Assembly: GCF_934660935.1 (NCBI RefSeq)
Contig: NZ_CAKUIH010000003.1
Location: 124,001-188,000, forward strand
Direction: 5' to 3'
Length of the DNA stretch: 64,000 bases
Source of the DNA: an uncultured Parolsenella sp.
GTDB taxonomy: Bacteria; Actinomycetota; Coriobacteriia; Coriobacteriales; Atopobiaceae
Part shown: positions 16,829 through 25,916 of the stretch, piece by piece
Layout: every line of letters starts with the position of its first letter
Numbering within the stretch: the stretch's first letter is position 1
The notes under the pieces: generated by a model
What the model was told of the DNA's origin: nothing
The model's input: the letters and a program-made list of their open reading frames with translations, nothing else
Databases searched by the model: none
Made by a program: the position numbers and the translations under genes

Positions 16829-17150
16829 GTGGGTGACCCTTCGAATCGGGCGAACTCGTCGCCTCCCACCCCACGCTGCTAACGCGGCATTGTCCTGCGA
16901 AAGTAAAGCCTGAGGTTGGGGAAATAGTGGGCGCCGCAAAAGCGCGGCACAACGTAGGCTTAAAGGCCTGATTTTCTCGACTATAACACTCGTCACAGTA
17001 TCGTGCGAGCAAAACGTTACTTCACCGGCGTCCGGCATTAGTTCGCGTCCAAGCGATGCGATCGGCAGCCAGTTGATCCCCACCGCACAAGCATGAGTTG
17101 AGCGTCAGTCACGCAGCAGAATCGCAAGCGCACCCATGCGCGCCCCAAAC
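16829..17150. other. Upstream region of rho, no gene seen
   Basis: About 320 bp of leader and promoter DNA. A minus-strand GTTATAGT near 16980 is a -10-like word, and a GCCGCGC/GCGGC hairpin lies in the presumed leader. Rho leaders are often autoregulated; the long leader is compatible with that but does not show it. Confidence 0.35.
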
Positions 17151-17185
17151 AAAGACGCCCGCCGGGACAACTCCCAGCGGGCGCC
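17150..17185 (-). terminator. Intrinsic terminator after argS
   Basis: The stem GCGCCCGCTGGGA/..CCCGGCGGGCGT (17154-17185) is followed on the minus strand by TTTGTTTGG. It lies about 30 bp beyond the argS stop. Confidence 0.75.
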
Positions 17186-17213
17186 AAGCAATCTATCTAG
17201 CGAACGTCACGCG

Positions 17214-19055
17214 CTACATACGCTCCGGAGCAGAGACGCCGATGAGCGAGAGCGTGAGCGCAAGCACGCGACGGGCGGCATCGCACGCGGCAAGGCGGGC
17301 CTTCGAAACGGCCTCGTCGACCGGACGGCCCTCGCTCGGCAGCACCTGGCAGGCGGTGTAGAACGAGTGGAAGCTACCAGCGAGCTCCTGCGCGTAGTGC
17401 GTGAGGCGGAACGGCGCACGGTCACGGGCGCAGCTCTCGACCAGGTCGCCAAACTCGCCGAGCTTACGCGCGAGGGCGGCCTCGGTGGGATCGGTGAGGA
17501 CGGAGAGGTCGCAGTCGATCGGGCAGGCGCGAGAGGCAATCTCGTCCATGCCGAGCTCGGCGGCCTCCTCAGCGGTGACGCCGGCGGCGCGGCGCAGGAT
17601 CGAGCAGATGCGGGCGTGGGCGTACTGGACGTAGTACACCGGGTTGGTGTTGTCCTGGCGCTTCACGGCCTCGATGTCGAAGTCGATCATCTGGTTGGAG
17701 CTCTTGGAGACGAGCGTGAAGCGCGTGGCGTCAGCGCCCACCTCGTCGAGCAGCTCGCGCAGCGGGACCATCGTGCCCTTACGCTTGCTCATCCTGACGG
17801 GCTGGCCGTTGCGCAGCAGGTTCACGAGCTGGCCGAGAAGGACCTCAAACTTACCCTCGTAACCGAGGGCATCAGTCGCGGCGCGCACGCGGGCGATATA
17901 GCCGTGGTGGTCGGCGCCCCAGACGTCGATGACGTGGTCGACGCGCTCGTACTTGTTCCAGTGATAGGCGACGTCAGAAGCGAAGTAGGTGTAGGCGCCG
18001 TCAGCCTTCACGAGGACGCGGTCCTTGTCGTCGCCAAAGTCAGTGGAGCGGAACCAGAGGGCGTCGTCCTTCTCGTAGAGGTAACCCTGCTCGCGCAGGC
18101 GGGCGAAGGCGCGGTCGACGGCGCTCGTGCCGCTCGCGTCCTTCTCATACAGGGAGCGCTCGCTGAACCACACGTCAAAGCTGGTGCGCATGTCGTCGCA
18201 GGTCTGGCGGATGTCCTCGAGCATGAGCTTGTAGCCGCGCTCGCGGAAGGAGGTCATGCGCTCGGAGGCGTCGGCGTCGACCCAGCGGGTGCCGTCAGCC
18301 TCCATGAAGTGGGCGGCAAGGTCGATGATGTAGTCTCCGCCGTAAGAGTCAGCGCCGAGGGACTCGCGGAAGGCGTCCATGTAGGGATGGCTCTCGGGGT
18401 GCTCGTCAGCCTCGTCAGAGACGAAGGCGGCCCAGTCGGCGATGAGGGCCTCGTGGGCGGCGTGGGCGTCGACGCCCTTCTCGTCCATGATCCGGGCGAG
18501 CTGGAGATAGCGCGCGGACACCGAGTTGCCAAAGGTGTTCATCTGGTTGCCGTGGTCATTCACGTAGTACTCGCGCTCGACCTCGTAACCGGCGTGGTCG
18601 AGAACGCGGGCGAGGGAGTCGCCGAGCGCGGCCCAACGGCCATGGCCGATGTGCAGCGGACCAACGGGGTTAGCGGAGACGTACTCGACCTGGACGCGCT
18701 GACCAGCACCGAGGTCAGAGCGGCCAAAGTCCTCGCCCTGCTCGCGCACGGTGCGGAAGATCTCGTTACCGGCGGCGACGGAAAGGTAGATGTTCACGAA
18801 GCCCGGGCCAGCGACCTCGACGCGATCGATCTCCGGAGCCTCGGGGAGGTGGGCGGCGATGGCCTCGGCGATCGCGCGGGGCGCCATGTGGGCGACCTTG
18901 GCGCTGCGGAGGGCGACGGTGCTCGTCCAATCGCCGTTCGCGGAATCCGCGGGGCGCTCGAGGCCGAGGTCCGCCACCTCGAACTCAGGCAGCTCGCCTG
19001 CAGACTGTGCCTCGGCCAGTGCAGCCCTGACCAGCTTCTCGATCGTCTCGACCAC
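17214..19055 (-). CDS. argS: Arginyl-tRNA synthetase
   Basis: Class I synthetase that charges tRNA-Arg. The 613 residues contain the HIGH motif as VGPLHIGHGRWAALGDS and a KMSKS equivalent as RMSKRKGT. The C-terminal DALR anticodon-binding domain ends in SLIGVSAPERM. I chose the GTG at 19055, seven bases after GGAAGG, over the TTG at 19070, which overlaps that site. It stands alone between rho and pncB. Confidence 0.95.
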   Translation of the reverse strand: MVETIEKLVRAALAEAQSAGELPEFEVADLGLERPADSANGDWTSTVALRSAKVAHMAPRAIAEAIAAHLPEAPEIDRVEVAGPGFVNIYLSVAAGNEIFRTVREQGEDFGRSDLGAGQRVQVEYVSANPVGPLHIGHGRWAALGDSLARVLDHAGYEVEREYYVNDHGNQMNTFGNSVSARYLQLARIMDEKGVDAHAAHEALIADWAAFVSDEADEHPESHPYMDAFRESLGADSYGGDYIIDLAAHFMEADGTRWVDADASERMTSFRERGYKLMLEDIRQTCDDMRTSFDVWFSERSLYEKDASGTSAVDRAFARLREQGYLYEKDDALWFRSTDFGDDKDRVLVKADGAYTYFASDVAYHWNKYERVDHVIDVWGADHHGYIARVRAATDALGYEGKFEVLLGQLVNLLRNGQPVRMSKRKGTMVPLRELLDEVGADATRFTLVSKSSNQMIDFDIEAVKRQDNTNPVYYVQYAHARICSILRRAAGVTAEEAAELGMDEIASRACPIDCDLSVLTDPTEAALARKLGEFGDLVESCARDRAPFRLTHYAQELAGSFHSFYTACQVLPSEGRPVDEAVSKARLAACDAARRVLALTLSLIGVSAPERM

Positions 19056-19201
19056 GATGCGTCCTTCCAACGTGCGCGCGGCCCCAAAGCGGGGCCGCGA
19101 ATTAACATTTCGTGCCGTAAAGCGGCTATGAGTGTAGCAAAAGCGAGCCTGGGGAACGTCACCAGGCGCGAGGTCCTCGACGCAACTTGCCAGGCAGCGT
19201 C

Positions 19202-20686
19202 CTAGCGAATGGGCGACGAGGCAATACGCTCCTCGCGTGCGAGCCTCACGCGCAGCGCGGCGAGGTTGTCCTCGACGCCCACGGGATAGAGCTGCGGGTT
19301 CAGGAAGCGCTTCACCGCCGGGTCGAGACGCATGAGCGCCTCACGGCAGGCGCGGCGAGACTCCGCGAGCGTCGGCCTCTCGCCGATACCACGGCCGTCC
19401 TCCACCATCTGAACGAGGAGGTCGCGCCCCTCGTAGGCACCAAAGTCATAGCCGACCTCGGAGTCGGTCACGTTCACGGCGAGGGCACAGTTGGTCCCGG
19501 CTATCGTCTCGTCATAGATGACGTCGCCCACGGGGCAGCCGGAGCCATCGACGAAGCGCTTGACCTGTTGGATGCCAGGGATGGTGCGCTTATAGGCAAC
19601 CTCGGACAGCTTCATCGTGGGACGCCACTCCGCCTCGCCCGCCTTGCGTACGGCAGCAAGCTTGTACACGCCACCAAGGGAGGGCTGGGGGTCGCACGTG
19701 GCGAGCTTGGTACCCACGCCAAACGAGTCAATCGGCGCACCCTGGGCGAACAGGGACTGGATTGTGTACTCGTCGAGGTCATTCGAGACGGAGATCTTCA
19801 CGTAGGGCAGACCAGCCGCGTCAAAGGCCTCGCGCGCGTACTTGGAGAGCTTGGCGAGATCGCCCGAGTCGATGCGGATGGCCGCGAGGCGCTCGCCGGC
19901 GGCCTCCATCTCCTTGGCGACGGTGATCGCGTTCTCGATACCCTGGCGAACGTCGTACGTATCGACGAGCAGGACGCAGTTCTTCGGCATGGAGCGCGCG
20001 AAGGCGCGGAAGGCCTCGAGCTCGGACGGGAAGGCCATCACCCAGGAGTGGGCGTGGGTGCCGAAGACCGGAATGCCGTAGATCTTGCCGGCAAGGCAGT
20101 TGGAGGTCGAGTTGGCACCACCCACGAACGACGCGCGCGCGACGGCGAGGCCGCCATCCGGGCCCTGCGCGCGGCGCAGGCCAAAGTCTGACACGGCATG
20201 GCCCTCGGCCGCCTGGACGACGCGCGCGGTCTTGGTGGCCACGAGGGTCTGGAAGTTCACGAGGTTGAGCAGCGCCGTCTCGATGAGCTGGCACGCCGCC
20301 ATGGAGCCCTGCACGCGCACGAGCGGCTCGCGCGGGAACACGACCTCGCCCTCCGGCACGGCCCAGACGTCGAGGTCGGGCGTGAACTCGGCGAGCCAGT
20401 CGAGGAAGCCCTGCTTGAACATCGCGCCGCCGCCGGGAGCCTGGATGCTCGCGAGGTAGGCGATGTCCTCGGGCGTATAGCGGAAGTTCTCAACAAGCTC
20501 GGCGATCTGGCCCGTGCCGCACGCTACGGCATAGCCGCCGTCAAACGGGGCGTCACGGAAGAAGACGGTGAAGCACGCCTCCGCGTCCATGAGGCCGCTC
20601 TCCCAGAATCCCTGGGCCATCGTAAGCTCATAGAGGTCCGTGTTAAGAGACACATCAGTGGGCTTGGTTACGTCGGTGAGAGACAT
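19202..20686 (-). CDS. pncB: Nicotinate phosphoribosyltransferase
   Basis: Salvages nicotinate to NAMN using PRPP and ATP for NAD synthesis. The 494 residues begin with NTDLYELTMAQGFW, the family signature. The barrel motif RIDSGDLAKLSKYAREAF binds PRPP. Start: ATG at 20686 behind GGGGAGGG. The small tail-anchored protein gene lies 75 bp upstream on the same strand and may be co-transcribed. Confidence 0.93.
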   Translation of the reverse strand: MSLTDVTKPTDVSLNTDLYELTMAQGFWESGLMDAEACFTVFFRDAPFDGGYAVACGTGQIAELVENFRYTPEDIAYLASIQAPGGGAMFKQGFLDWLAEFTPDLDVWAVPEGEVVFPREPLVRVQGSMAACQLIETALLNLVNFQTLVATKTARVVQAAEGHAVSDFGLRRAQGPDGGLAVARASFVGGANSTSNCLAGKIYGIPVFGTHAHSWVMAFPSELEAFRAFARSMPKNCVLLVDTYDVRQGIENAITVAKEMEAAGERLAAIRIDSGDLAKLSKYAREAFDAAGLPYVKISVSNDLDEYTIQSLFAQGAPIDSFGVGTKLATCDPQPSLGGVYKLAAVRKAGEAEWRPTMKLSEVAYKRTIPGIQQVKRFVDGSGCPVGDVIYDETIAGTNCALAVNVTDSEVGYDFGAYEGRDLLVQMVEDGRGIGERPTLAESRRACREALMRLDPAVKRFLNPQLYPVGVEDNLAALRVRLAREERIASSPIR

Positions 20687-20761
20687 GCGCCCTCCCCTTT
20701 CGTCTGGCGCCCTGACGGCGCGGTTTGGGTCCTTGCACCACGGCTGGCGCGGAGGGTTGCC

Positions 20762-21076
20762 CTAATTGGTGATGAGTCCGCCGCCGACAACCTGCACGAC
20801 AAACCAAGCGATAAGCAGCGCTACGAAAAGGAGCACGAGCTTCTGGGCGAGGGGCATCTTGAGATCCTCATCAGGCTCCATGTACTCGCGGGCGCGCTCT
20901 CGCCTCGCGGCATCGCGGGCATCCGCATCCGCCTCGGCCTGCTCGGCACGAAGACGCTCGAGCTCGGCCTTCTGGGCCGCGGCCTGGGCGGCATTCTCGC
21001 GCGCGGCCTTCTCGGCGCGAAGGCGCTCGAGCTCGGCGCGCTCCTCGTCAGTGAGGGGGGCCTGTTCGTCTGCCAT
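20762..21076 (-). CDS. Small coiled-coil protein with C-terminal membrane anchor
   Basis: A 104-residue protein from the ATG at 21076 (ribosome site AAAGGAG). Residues ~8-70 are Glu/Ala/Arg-rich with heptad-like LERLRAE repeats, predicted coiled coil. Residues ~80-100 (LVLLFVALLIAWFVVQVVGG) form one membrane helix. No known domain. It resembles in layout the larger tail-anchored coiled-coil protein at 38376. Confidence 0.7.
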   Translation of the reverse strand: MADEQAPLTDEERAELERLRAEKAARENAAQAAAQKAELERLRAEQAEADADARDAARRERAREYMEPDEDLKMPLAQKLVLLFVALLIAWFVVQVVGGGLITN

Positions 21077-21170
21077 GTGAACTCCTTTGCGAGTCTTCAT
21101 CAATCCTAGAGAGTCTATCCCTTTTGGGCATGGCTCAGTCCGTCAAGGGCAAGGACGCGAATGCCGGCAG

Positions 21171-21296
21171 CTAGCCCGCGAGCTCCGGGCCCCGGGTCAG
21201 GCCACTAGTCCACGAGCCCAACCCCGATGCGGGCCACTAGCCCGCAAGTTCCGGTCCCGGCGCGGGCCACTAGCCCGCAAGCTCCGGGCCCTCGAC
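21171..21296. repeat. 33-nt tandem repeat, four copies, running into the radical SAM gene's 3' end
   Basis: CTAG-containing units recur at 21171, 21205, 21237 and 21270 (spacing 34, 32, 33). The last copy encodes the final residues GPELAG and the stop codon of the radical SAM gene. Confidence 0.7.
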
Positions 21297-22211
21297 TCCA
21301 GTCGCGTCGAACGCGGGCACGAAGCTCTCCGAGACCGTACCTCCCTGCTGCCACCACATGCGTTCGAAGCCCAGGTCGTCGGCATGATCGAGCACAACCT
21401 CGTACTCGTCGTCGCCTAGCGCGCGGGCGAGGTCTCCCCCGCGCTCGCGGCACGCTGCGTTGGGCGTGTACTGGTTCATGACGGAGAGGTCCGCCTCGTT
21501 GCCACAGATGTCCCAGACACGGTCGAGGACCGCAAGCGAGTCATCCACGTGACCCGGCAGGACGAGATGGCGCACGATGATGCCGCGAAGTATCCTGCCA
21601 TCCTCGCCGAGCGAGCGACCCCCGCGCGAGCGCGTGATCTCGAGCATTTCCTTGAGCGCCGCCGCCGCGACCTCCGGATAATCGCCAGCGACAGAGAGCG
21701 CACGGGCGAGCGCCGGGTCCGCATACTTGAAGTCCGTCAGCCATACGTCGACGACCTGGGCGAGGAGACGAACGGTCTCCACCGTCTCGTAGCCGCCGGT
21801 GTTGCAGAGGATGGGCACCGTGAGGCCCGCCTTCCGTGCGGCCTTTGCCGCCTCGACGACCTGCGGAGCAAAGTGGCCGGGCGTGACGAGGTTGATGTTG
21901 AGCGCGCCCTGGGACTCGAGCTCGAGCATCATCTGGGCGAGGCGCGCGACGCTCACGTCAATGCCGAAGTTGCCGGCGCTGATCTCCGCATTCTGGCAGA
22001 AGACGCAGCGCAGGGTGCAGCCGGAGAAGAAGATGGCGCCGCTGCCCGCCTCACCCGACACGGGAGGCTCCTCCCAGAAGTGAAGTGCGGAGCGAGCCAC
22101 GCGCAGGGTCGAGGTCGCTCCACACGCACCGCGGGCTCCCTCCGCCCTGTGAGCCCCGCAGGCACGCGGACAAAGGCGACACGTCTCATATTCTCGCGGC
22201 ATCTCGGCCAT
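21270..22211 (-). CDS. Radical SAM protein related to pyruvate formate-lyase activase
   Basis: A 313-residue iron-sulfur enzyme. The cluster motif CTLRCVFC (CxxxCxxC) binds the 4Fe-4S centre that cleaves S-adenosylmethionine. The N-terminus carries extra cysteines (CRLCPRACGAHRAEG, GACG), as in PflA-like proteins of unknown target (COG1313). It may be a glycyl-radical activase or another modifying enzyme. The ATG at 22211 follows GGGGAG. The last codons and stop codon are the terminal copy of a 33-nt tandem repeat. Function remains unassigned. Confidence 0.8.
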   Translation of the reverse strand: MAEMPREYETCRLCPRACGAHRAEGARGACGATSTLRVARSALHFWEEPPVSGEAGSGAIFFSGCTLRCVFCQNAEISAGNFGIDVSVARLAQMMLELESQGALNINLVTPGHFAPQVVEAAKAARKAGLTVPILCNTGGYETVETVRLLAQVVDVWLTDFKYADPALARALSVAGDYPEVAAAALKEMLEITRSRGGRSLGEDGRILRGIIVRHLVLPGHVDDSLAVLDRVWDICGNEADLSVMNQYTPNAACRERGGDLARALGDDEYEVVLDHADDLGFERMWWQQGGTVSESFVPAFDATGVEGPELAG

Positions 22212-22230
22212 AGCCTCTCCCCTCGTCATG

Positions 22231-22306
22231 TGCCGGGCGTCCGCACGGCGGCGGAGCCGGCGCGTCACGACATCCCATGCCGGGCGTCCGTGCGGTGGCA
22301 GCCCGC
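22231..22306. repeat. Direct repeat upstream of the radical SAM gene
   Basis: TGCCGGGCGTCCG occurs at 22231 and 22278, each followed by a related GC-rich word (47-nt period). Confidence 0.5.
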
Positions 22307-22366
22307 ATCTGGCCGGCATCGAACGACAAGCGCCACGCGAGGCGCGCTCGAATGACGTGCGCATAC

Positions 22367-22396
22367 AAAAAGAGCGGACCACATCGTGGCCCGCTC
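22367..22396 (-). terminator. Intrinsic terminator after tRNA-Ala(CGC)
   Basis: The stem GAGCGG..CCGCTC with extended pairing (22372-22396) is followed on the minus strand by TTTTTGT. Confidence 0.85.
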
Positions 22397-22405
22397 GACA
22401 ATTCC

Positions 22406-22481
22406 TGGTGGAGACGAAGGGAATCGAACCCTCGGCCTCTGCCATGCGACGGCAGCGCTCTCCCAGCTGAGCTACGTCCCC
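22406..22481 (-). tRNA. tRNA-Ala (anticodon CGC)
   Basis: A 76-nt cloverleaf with anticodon loop GTCGCAT, giving CGC, which reads GCG. The encoded CCA is present. It has its own strong promoter and terminator. Confidence 0.92.
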
Positions 22482-22502
22482 AGGCGCGTTTGCGCGTTGG
22501 TT

Positions 22503-22530
22503 ATTGTACCGTGCTTGCCCCGTCTGTCAA
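22503..22530 (-). promoter_or_regulatory. Strong promoter of tRNA-Ala(CGC)
   Basis: On the minus strand, a consensus -35 TTGACA (22525-22530) and -10 TACAAT (22503-22508) are 16 bp apart. Confidence 0.8.
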
Positions 22531-22713
22531 ACGAGAATCTCGCAAGAATGAAAGATTGCATGGCGAGGACGTAGAAAGCCCCGCCGTGTAACGTGGATTA
22601 TCTCGAATGGGGCGCGAGTCATCCGCGGCATAGGCGCCACGCGTGATGCCGGTCTACTCCGCGCGTGATAGCACTCCTGCCGCGCGTGGCACCACCATAG
22701 ATAAGCGGCGCGT

Positions 22714-22888
22714 AAAAACAACGTCGCTCCCCGCAGGTGCGATAATGAACCCACCTCTCAAAAGGTGGGTGCCCTCACCGGCTGTTCCGCCTTCCTCAAC
22801 AACGGAGGATGCCCGTACTGAGCCTGGTATATGGGCTCCCAGGAAACGCTTGTCGGTTCACCCAGTTTGCCCTGCGGGGAGCTGACAC
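22714..22888 (-). ncRNA. ssrS: Probable 6S RNA
   Basis: Read on the minus strand, a 12-bp perfect closing stem GCTCCCCGCAGG/CCTGCGGGGAGC (22871-22882 with 22726-22737) encloses about 130 nt. Inside are smaller stems and a 3'-side hairpin ACCCACCT/AGGTGGGT (22752-22773). A TATAGT -10 box lies at 22893-22898 and a TTTTT tract follows the closing stem. Size (about 175 nt), closing stem, open centre and 3' hairpin fit 6S RNA, which binds housekeeping RNA polymerase. The identification rests on architecture and recall, not a covariance search. Confidence 0.6.
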
Positions 22889-23162
22889 CTTCACTATACC
22901 GAAGCCATTTATCGGTTCCAGTCTTGACATGAGATTAACCTGCTCTCCGAGATTGCGTCTTAGGGACGCGCGCCAACGCAGAGCTGGTATCATAGGTAGT
23001 TACTGTGCCGTAACAATCTGCGGCGCACTCACGGGGCGGCAACCGCCCCGCTTCAACGTGACCGGCGCATCCGTCGGTCGAAGCACCCGGCGATCTGCCG
23101 GGCAACGGATACGAATACCCTCGCGCGCGGCATGCCGCCCGCAGGTTTGAAAGGCTACTCGC

Positions 23163-24395
23163 TTGGTGAGATGGTGGATTCCCTACGCGTCGCTCTTTGC
23201 AACGGCGCTCGTTGTGACGCTGGTAACCACACCGCTCGCTCGGCTCATAGCCACTCGCCTCGGCGCGGTCGATAAGCCCAGTAAGCGACGCATCAACAAG
23301 CGCACCATCCCGCGTATGGGCGGCATCGCGATTTTCCTCTCACTCATCGCAGCCGTCATCCTCCAGTACATGGGGACGATGCACCTTCACTGGCCCATCG
23401 TCTTCATGCCCGGTCGCTTTTCGATCTACAACTACCCGATGCTCGGCCTCGCGTTCCTCGTCATCTTCATGACGGGCGCGCTTGATGACGTTTTCCAGCT
23501 GAGGCCCCTCGCGAAGCTCGCGGGCCAGGTCCTCGCGGCGAGCATCGCCGTGGCTGCCGGCCTCACCGTTGGCACCATCATGAACCCGTTTGGCCCCGGC
23601 GAGCTCGTTCTTGGCTGGGTCGCCTACCCCATCACCGTCATCTACCTCGTAGCCTACGTGAACATCATCAACCTAATCGACGGTCTCGACGGCCTTGCGT
23701 CAGGCATCACGTTCATCTCGTGCTGCACGCTCTTCGTGCTCGCGAACCTCGCCGGCAGGCGCGACGCCGCGGCACTCTCCATCGCTGTCGCCGGTGCCAC
23801 GCTTGGTTTTCTCCGCTACAACTTCAACCCGGCGTCGATTTTCCTGGGCGACTCCGGCTCGCTGCTGCTCGGCTTCTCGCTCGGTACGATCTCGCTGCTG
23901 AACGTCCGCCGCGTCGCCGGCCTCACCACAATCATCGTCCCTCTCGTCATTTCCTTCGTGCCCATCGTCGACACGCTCTCTGCGATCATCCGTCGCAAGC
24001 GCGCGCACGTGAGCGTGGGGCAGGCGGACAAGGGCCACATTCACCACCGCCTCATCCAGGACGGCTATGACCAGAAGCAGGCGGTTCTGCTCATGTACCT
24101 CTGGACGGCAATGCTGTCCGTGGGGGCCCTCATCATGACGCAGATCGAGACCGCGCCGCGCATCGTCGTCTTCTGCATCCTTATTGGCGCGTCATTCGCG
24201 TTCGCCGCGCACCTTCACCTTTTCGATCCGGTGCTGCTTCACCACTACAACCCAAAGAGCGGCGAGGACGAGCTCGTGACTCCCGATGACCCCGCGTTCG
24301 CAGTCGAGCAGGAGCGTCGCGAGGAACATCGCGAAGAACGCCGAGAAGAGCGTCACGAGGCCATCTCGGACCTCCTCCACCACGACGACAAGTAG
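23163..24395 (+). CDS. Undecaprenyl-phosphate glycosyl-1-phosphate transferase (WecA/TagO family)
   Basis: A polytopic membrane enzyme that transfers a sugar-1-phosphate, usually GlcNAc-1-P, from UDP-sugar to undecaprenyl phosphate to start teichoic acid or surface polysaccharide synthesis. Key motifs: GALDDVFQL, NLIDGLDGLASGI, FLGDSGSLLLGF and the cytosolic HIHHRL, which favours WecA/TagO over MraY. About ten hydrophobic helices. The 410 residues end in a Glu/Arg/His-rich tail (EERREERHEAI..HHDDK). Start: TTG at 23163, eight bases after AAAGG; GTG at 23166 is possible. No adjacent polymer genes. Confidence 0.88.
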   Translation: MVRWWIPYASLFATALVVTLVTTPLARLIATRLGAVDKPSKRRINKRTIPRMGGIAIFLSLIAAVILQYMGTMHLHWPIVFMPGRFSIYNYPMLGLAFLVIFMTGALDDVFQLRPLAKLAGQVLAASIAVAAGLTVGTIMNPFGPGELVLGWVAYPITVIYLVAYVNIINLIDGLDGLASGITFISCCTLFVLANLAGRRDAAALSIAVAGATLGFLRYNFNPASIFLGDSGSLLLGFSLGTISLLNVRRVAGLTTIIVPLVISFVPIVDTLSAIIRRKRAHVSVGQADKGHIHHRLIQDGYDQKQAVLLMYLWTAMLSVGALIMTQIETAPRIVVFCILIGASFAFAAHLHLFDPVLLHHYNPKSGEDELVTPDDPAFAVEQERREEHREERREERHEAISDLLHHDDK

Positions 24396-24575
24396 CGCTG
24401 GCTGCAGGGAAGCCTGCTGGCTGCGCGAGGCCCGCCGGCTGGAGGCACCGCCGTTTGACATTAACCCGGTTTCACGCATATTGAGACATGCTTAAAAGCC
24501 CTATGCATGCGCACTAGCCGACTCGGCTTGACGGCGCAAATAGCTGGCCTCGCGTGTGCGGAACACGTGCGGCAC

Positions 24576-24625
24576 AAAAAAGGTCCGCACGCGCGTTGCG
24601 TACGGACCGTTGCGTACGGACCTTA
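24576..24625 (-). terminator. Intrinsic terminator after rplT
   Basis: The stem AAGGTCCG..CGGACCTT (arms near 24580-24588 and 24617-24625, with an internal repeat of TTGCGTACGGACC) is followed on the minus strand by TTTTTTGTGCC. Confidence 0.75.
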
Positions 24626-24653
24626 GACGAGCAATGTGCTTGAGACGAGTAAG

Positions 24654-25019
24654 TTACTCGGCGTCAGCGATGGCCTTCTTGGCGACCTCGGCGAGGGCGG
24701 CGAAAGCAGCCTCGTCCTCGTAGGCGATCTGCGAGAGGACCTTACGGTCGAGATCGACGCCGGCGAGCTTCAGGCCGTGCATGAAGGTGGAGTAGCTCAT
24801 GTCGTTCATGCGGGCGGCAGCGTTGATGCGCTGAATCCAGAGACGACGGATGTCGCGCTTCTTGTTACGACGATCGCGGTACTGGTACTGCAGGGAGTGC
24901 TGGACCTGCTCCTTCATGCCGCGGAAGGTGCGGGAGGAAGTGCCGTAGTAGCCCTTGGAGAGCTCCTTCAGGGTATTACGCTTCTTACGACCGGCGACAG
25001 CGCGCTTGACTCGTGCCAT
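24654..25019 (-). CDS. rplT: Large ribosomal subunit protein bL20
   Basis: The 121-residue basic protein starts MARVKRAVAGRKKRN and contains RRLWIQRINAAAR, diagnostic of L20, which is needed for early 50S assembly. It ends the infC-rpmI-rplT operon and is followed by a terminator. In other bacteria L20 represses this operon. Confidence 0.97.
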   Translation of the reverse strand: MARVKRAVAGRKKRNTLKELSKGYYGTSSRTFRGMKEQVQHSLQYQYRDRRNKKRDIRRLWIQRINAAARMNDMSYSTFMHGLKLAGVDLDRKVLSQIAYEDEAAFAALAEVAKKAIADAE

Positions 25020-25064
25020 GTGTGATCAACTCCTAGTGAAAAAAGACAGGGCTTGCGCTGCGCG

Positions 25065-25259
25065 CTACTTGCCCATGCGGGACGAAACGACCTTGACGTC
25101 GGCGGGGGCGAGCTCGGTCTCCTGGCGGAAGCCACGAATGCGCTTGGGCGACTTCTTGGTGAGGATGTGGCTCTTGAAAGCCTTGGCGCGCATGATCTTG
25201 CCGGTGCCGGTCTTGCGGAAACGCTTGGCCGTACCCTTGTGCGTCTTCATCTTGGGCAT
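25065..25259 (-). CDS. rpmI: Large ribosomal subunit protein bL35
   Basis: A 64-residue basic protein starting MPKMKTHKGTAKRF, the L35 signature. It starts one base after the infC stop codon, with its ribosome site GAAGGAG inside the infC end, so translation is coupled. Confidence 0.97.
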   Translation of the reverse strand: MPKMKTHKGTAKRFRKTGTGKIMRAKAFKSHILTKKSPKRIRGFRQETELAPADVKVVSSRMGK

Positions 25260-25260
25260 G

Positions 25261-25830
25261 CTAGTTCTCCTTCGTATCCTTCTCGTCTGCCACTGCGGCC
25301 TTCTCGTCGAAGGCGCCCTTGATCGGCGCGACGAGCATGTGCATGTTGCGGCCTTCCATCTTGGGCTGGCTCTCGACCGTGGCGTAGGGCTTGAGGTCCT
25401 CCGTCAGGCGCTCGAGCACGTTGAGACCCTGCTCGGGATGAGCCATCTCACGACCACGGAACATGATGGTCACCTTCACGCGCGCGCCCTTCTTGAGGAA
25501 GCGCATGACGTGACCCTTCTTGGTCTCGTAGTCGCCGGTGTCGATCTTGGGACGGAACTTCATCTCCTTGACCTCGACCTTGGCCTGGTTCTTACGAGCC
25601 TGCTTGGCCTTGATCGCCTGCTCGTACTTGTACTTGCCGTAGTCCATGACCTTGCAGACGGGCGGCTCCGCGTTGGGGGCAATCTCGACGAGGTCGAGGC
25701 CCTGCTCGGAAGCGATGCGCTGCGCGTCACGAACGCCGAAAAGACCCAGCTGAGAGCCATCGACACCGATAAGACGGCAGGAACGAGCAGTGATCTCCCC
25801 GTTAATACGGGGACCATCGGATTTGGCTAT
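25261..25830 (-). CDS. infC: Translation initiation factor IF-3, apparent AUA start
   Basis: IF-3 binds the 30S subunit and rejects wrong initiation codons. The 189 residues carry the family block EIAPNAEPPVCKVMDYGKYKYE and the C-terminal domain up to GRNMHMLVAPIKGAF. No ATG, GTG or TTG is well placed. The codon ATA at 25828-25830, before AKSDGPRINGEI, has the site GGAAGG eight bases upstream. A GTG four codons earlier overlaps that site. A rare start codon is a known feature of infC autoregulation. First gene of infC-rpmI-rplT. Confidence 0.92.
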   Translation of the reverse strand: MAKSDGPRINGEITARSCRLIGVDGSQLGLFGVRDAQRIASEQGLDLVEIAPNAEPPVCKVMDYGKYKYEQAIKAKQARKNQAKVEVKEMKFRPKIDTGDYETKKGHVMRFLKKGARVKVTIMFRGREMAHPEQGLNVLERLTEDLKPYATVESQPKMEGRNMHMLVAPIKGAFDEKAAVADEKDTKEN

Positions 25831-25916
25831 CTTACACACCTTCCTTTCGTTGCGGTGTGCCTGGTGGGGGGCACCTCGCCGCGGTTGCGGCTTGGCCCTT
25901 GTGGGCGCCACCGCAC

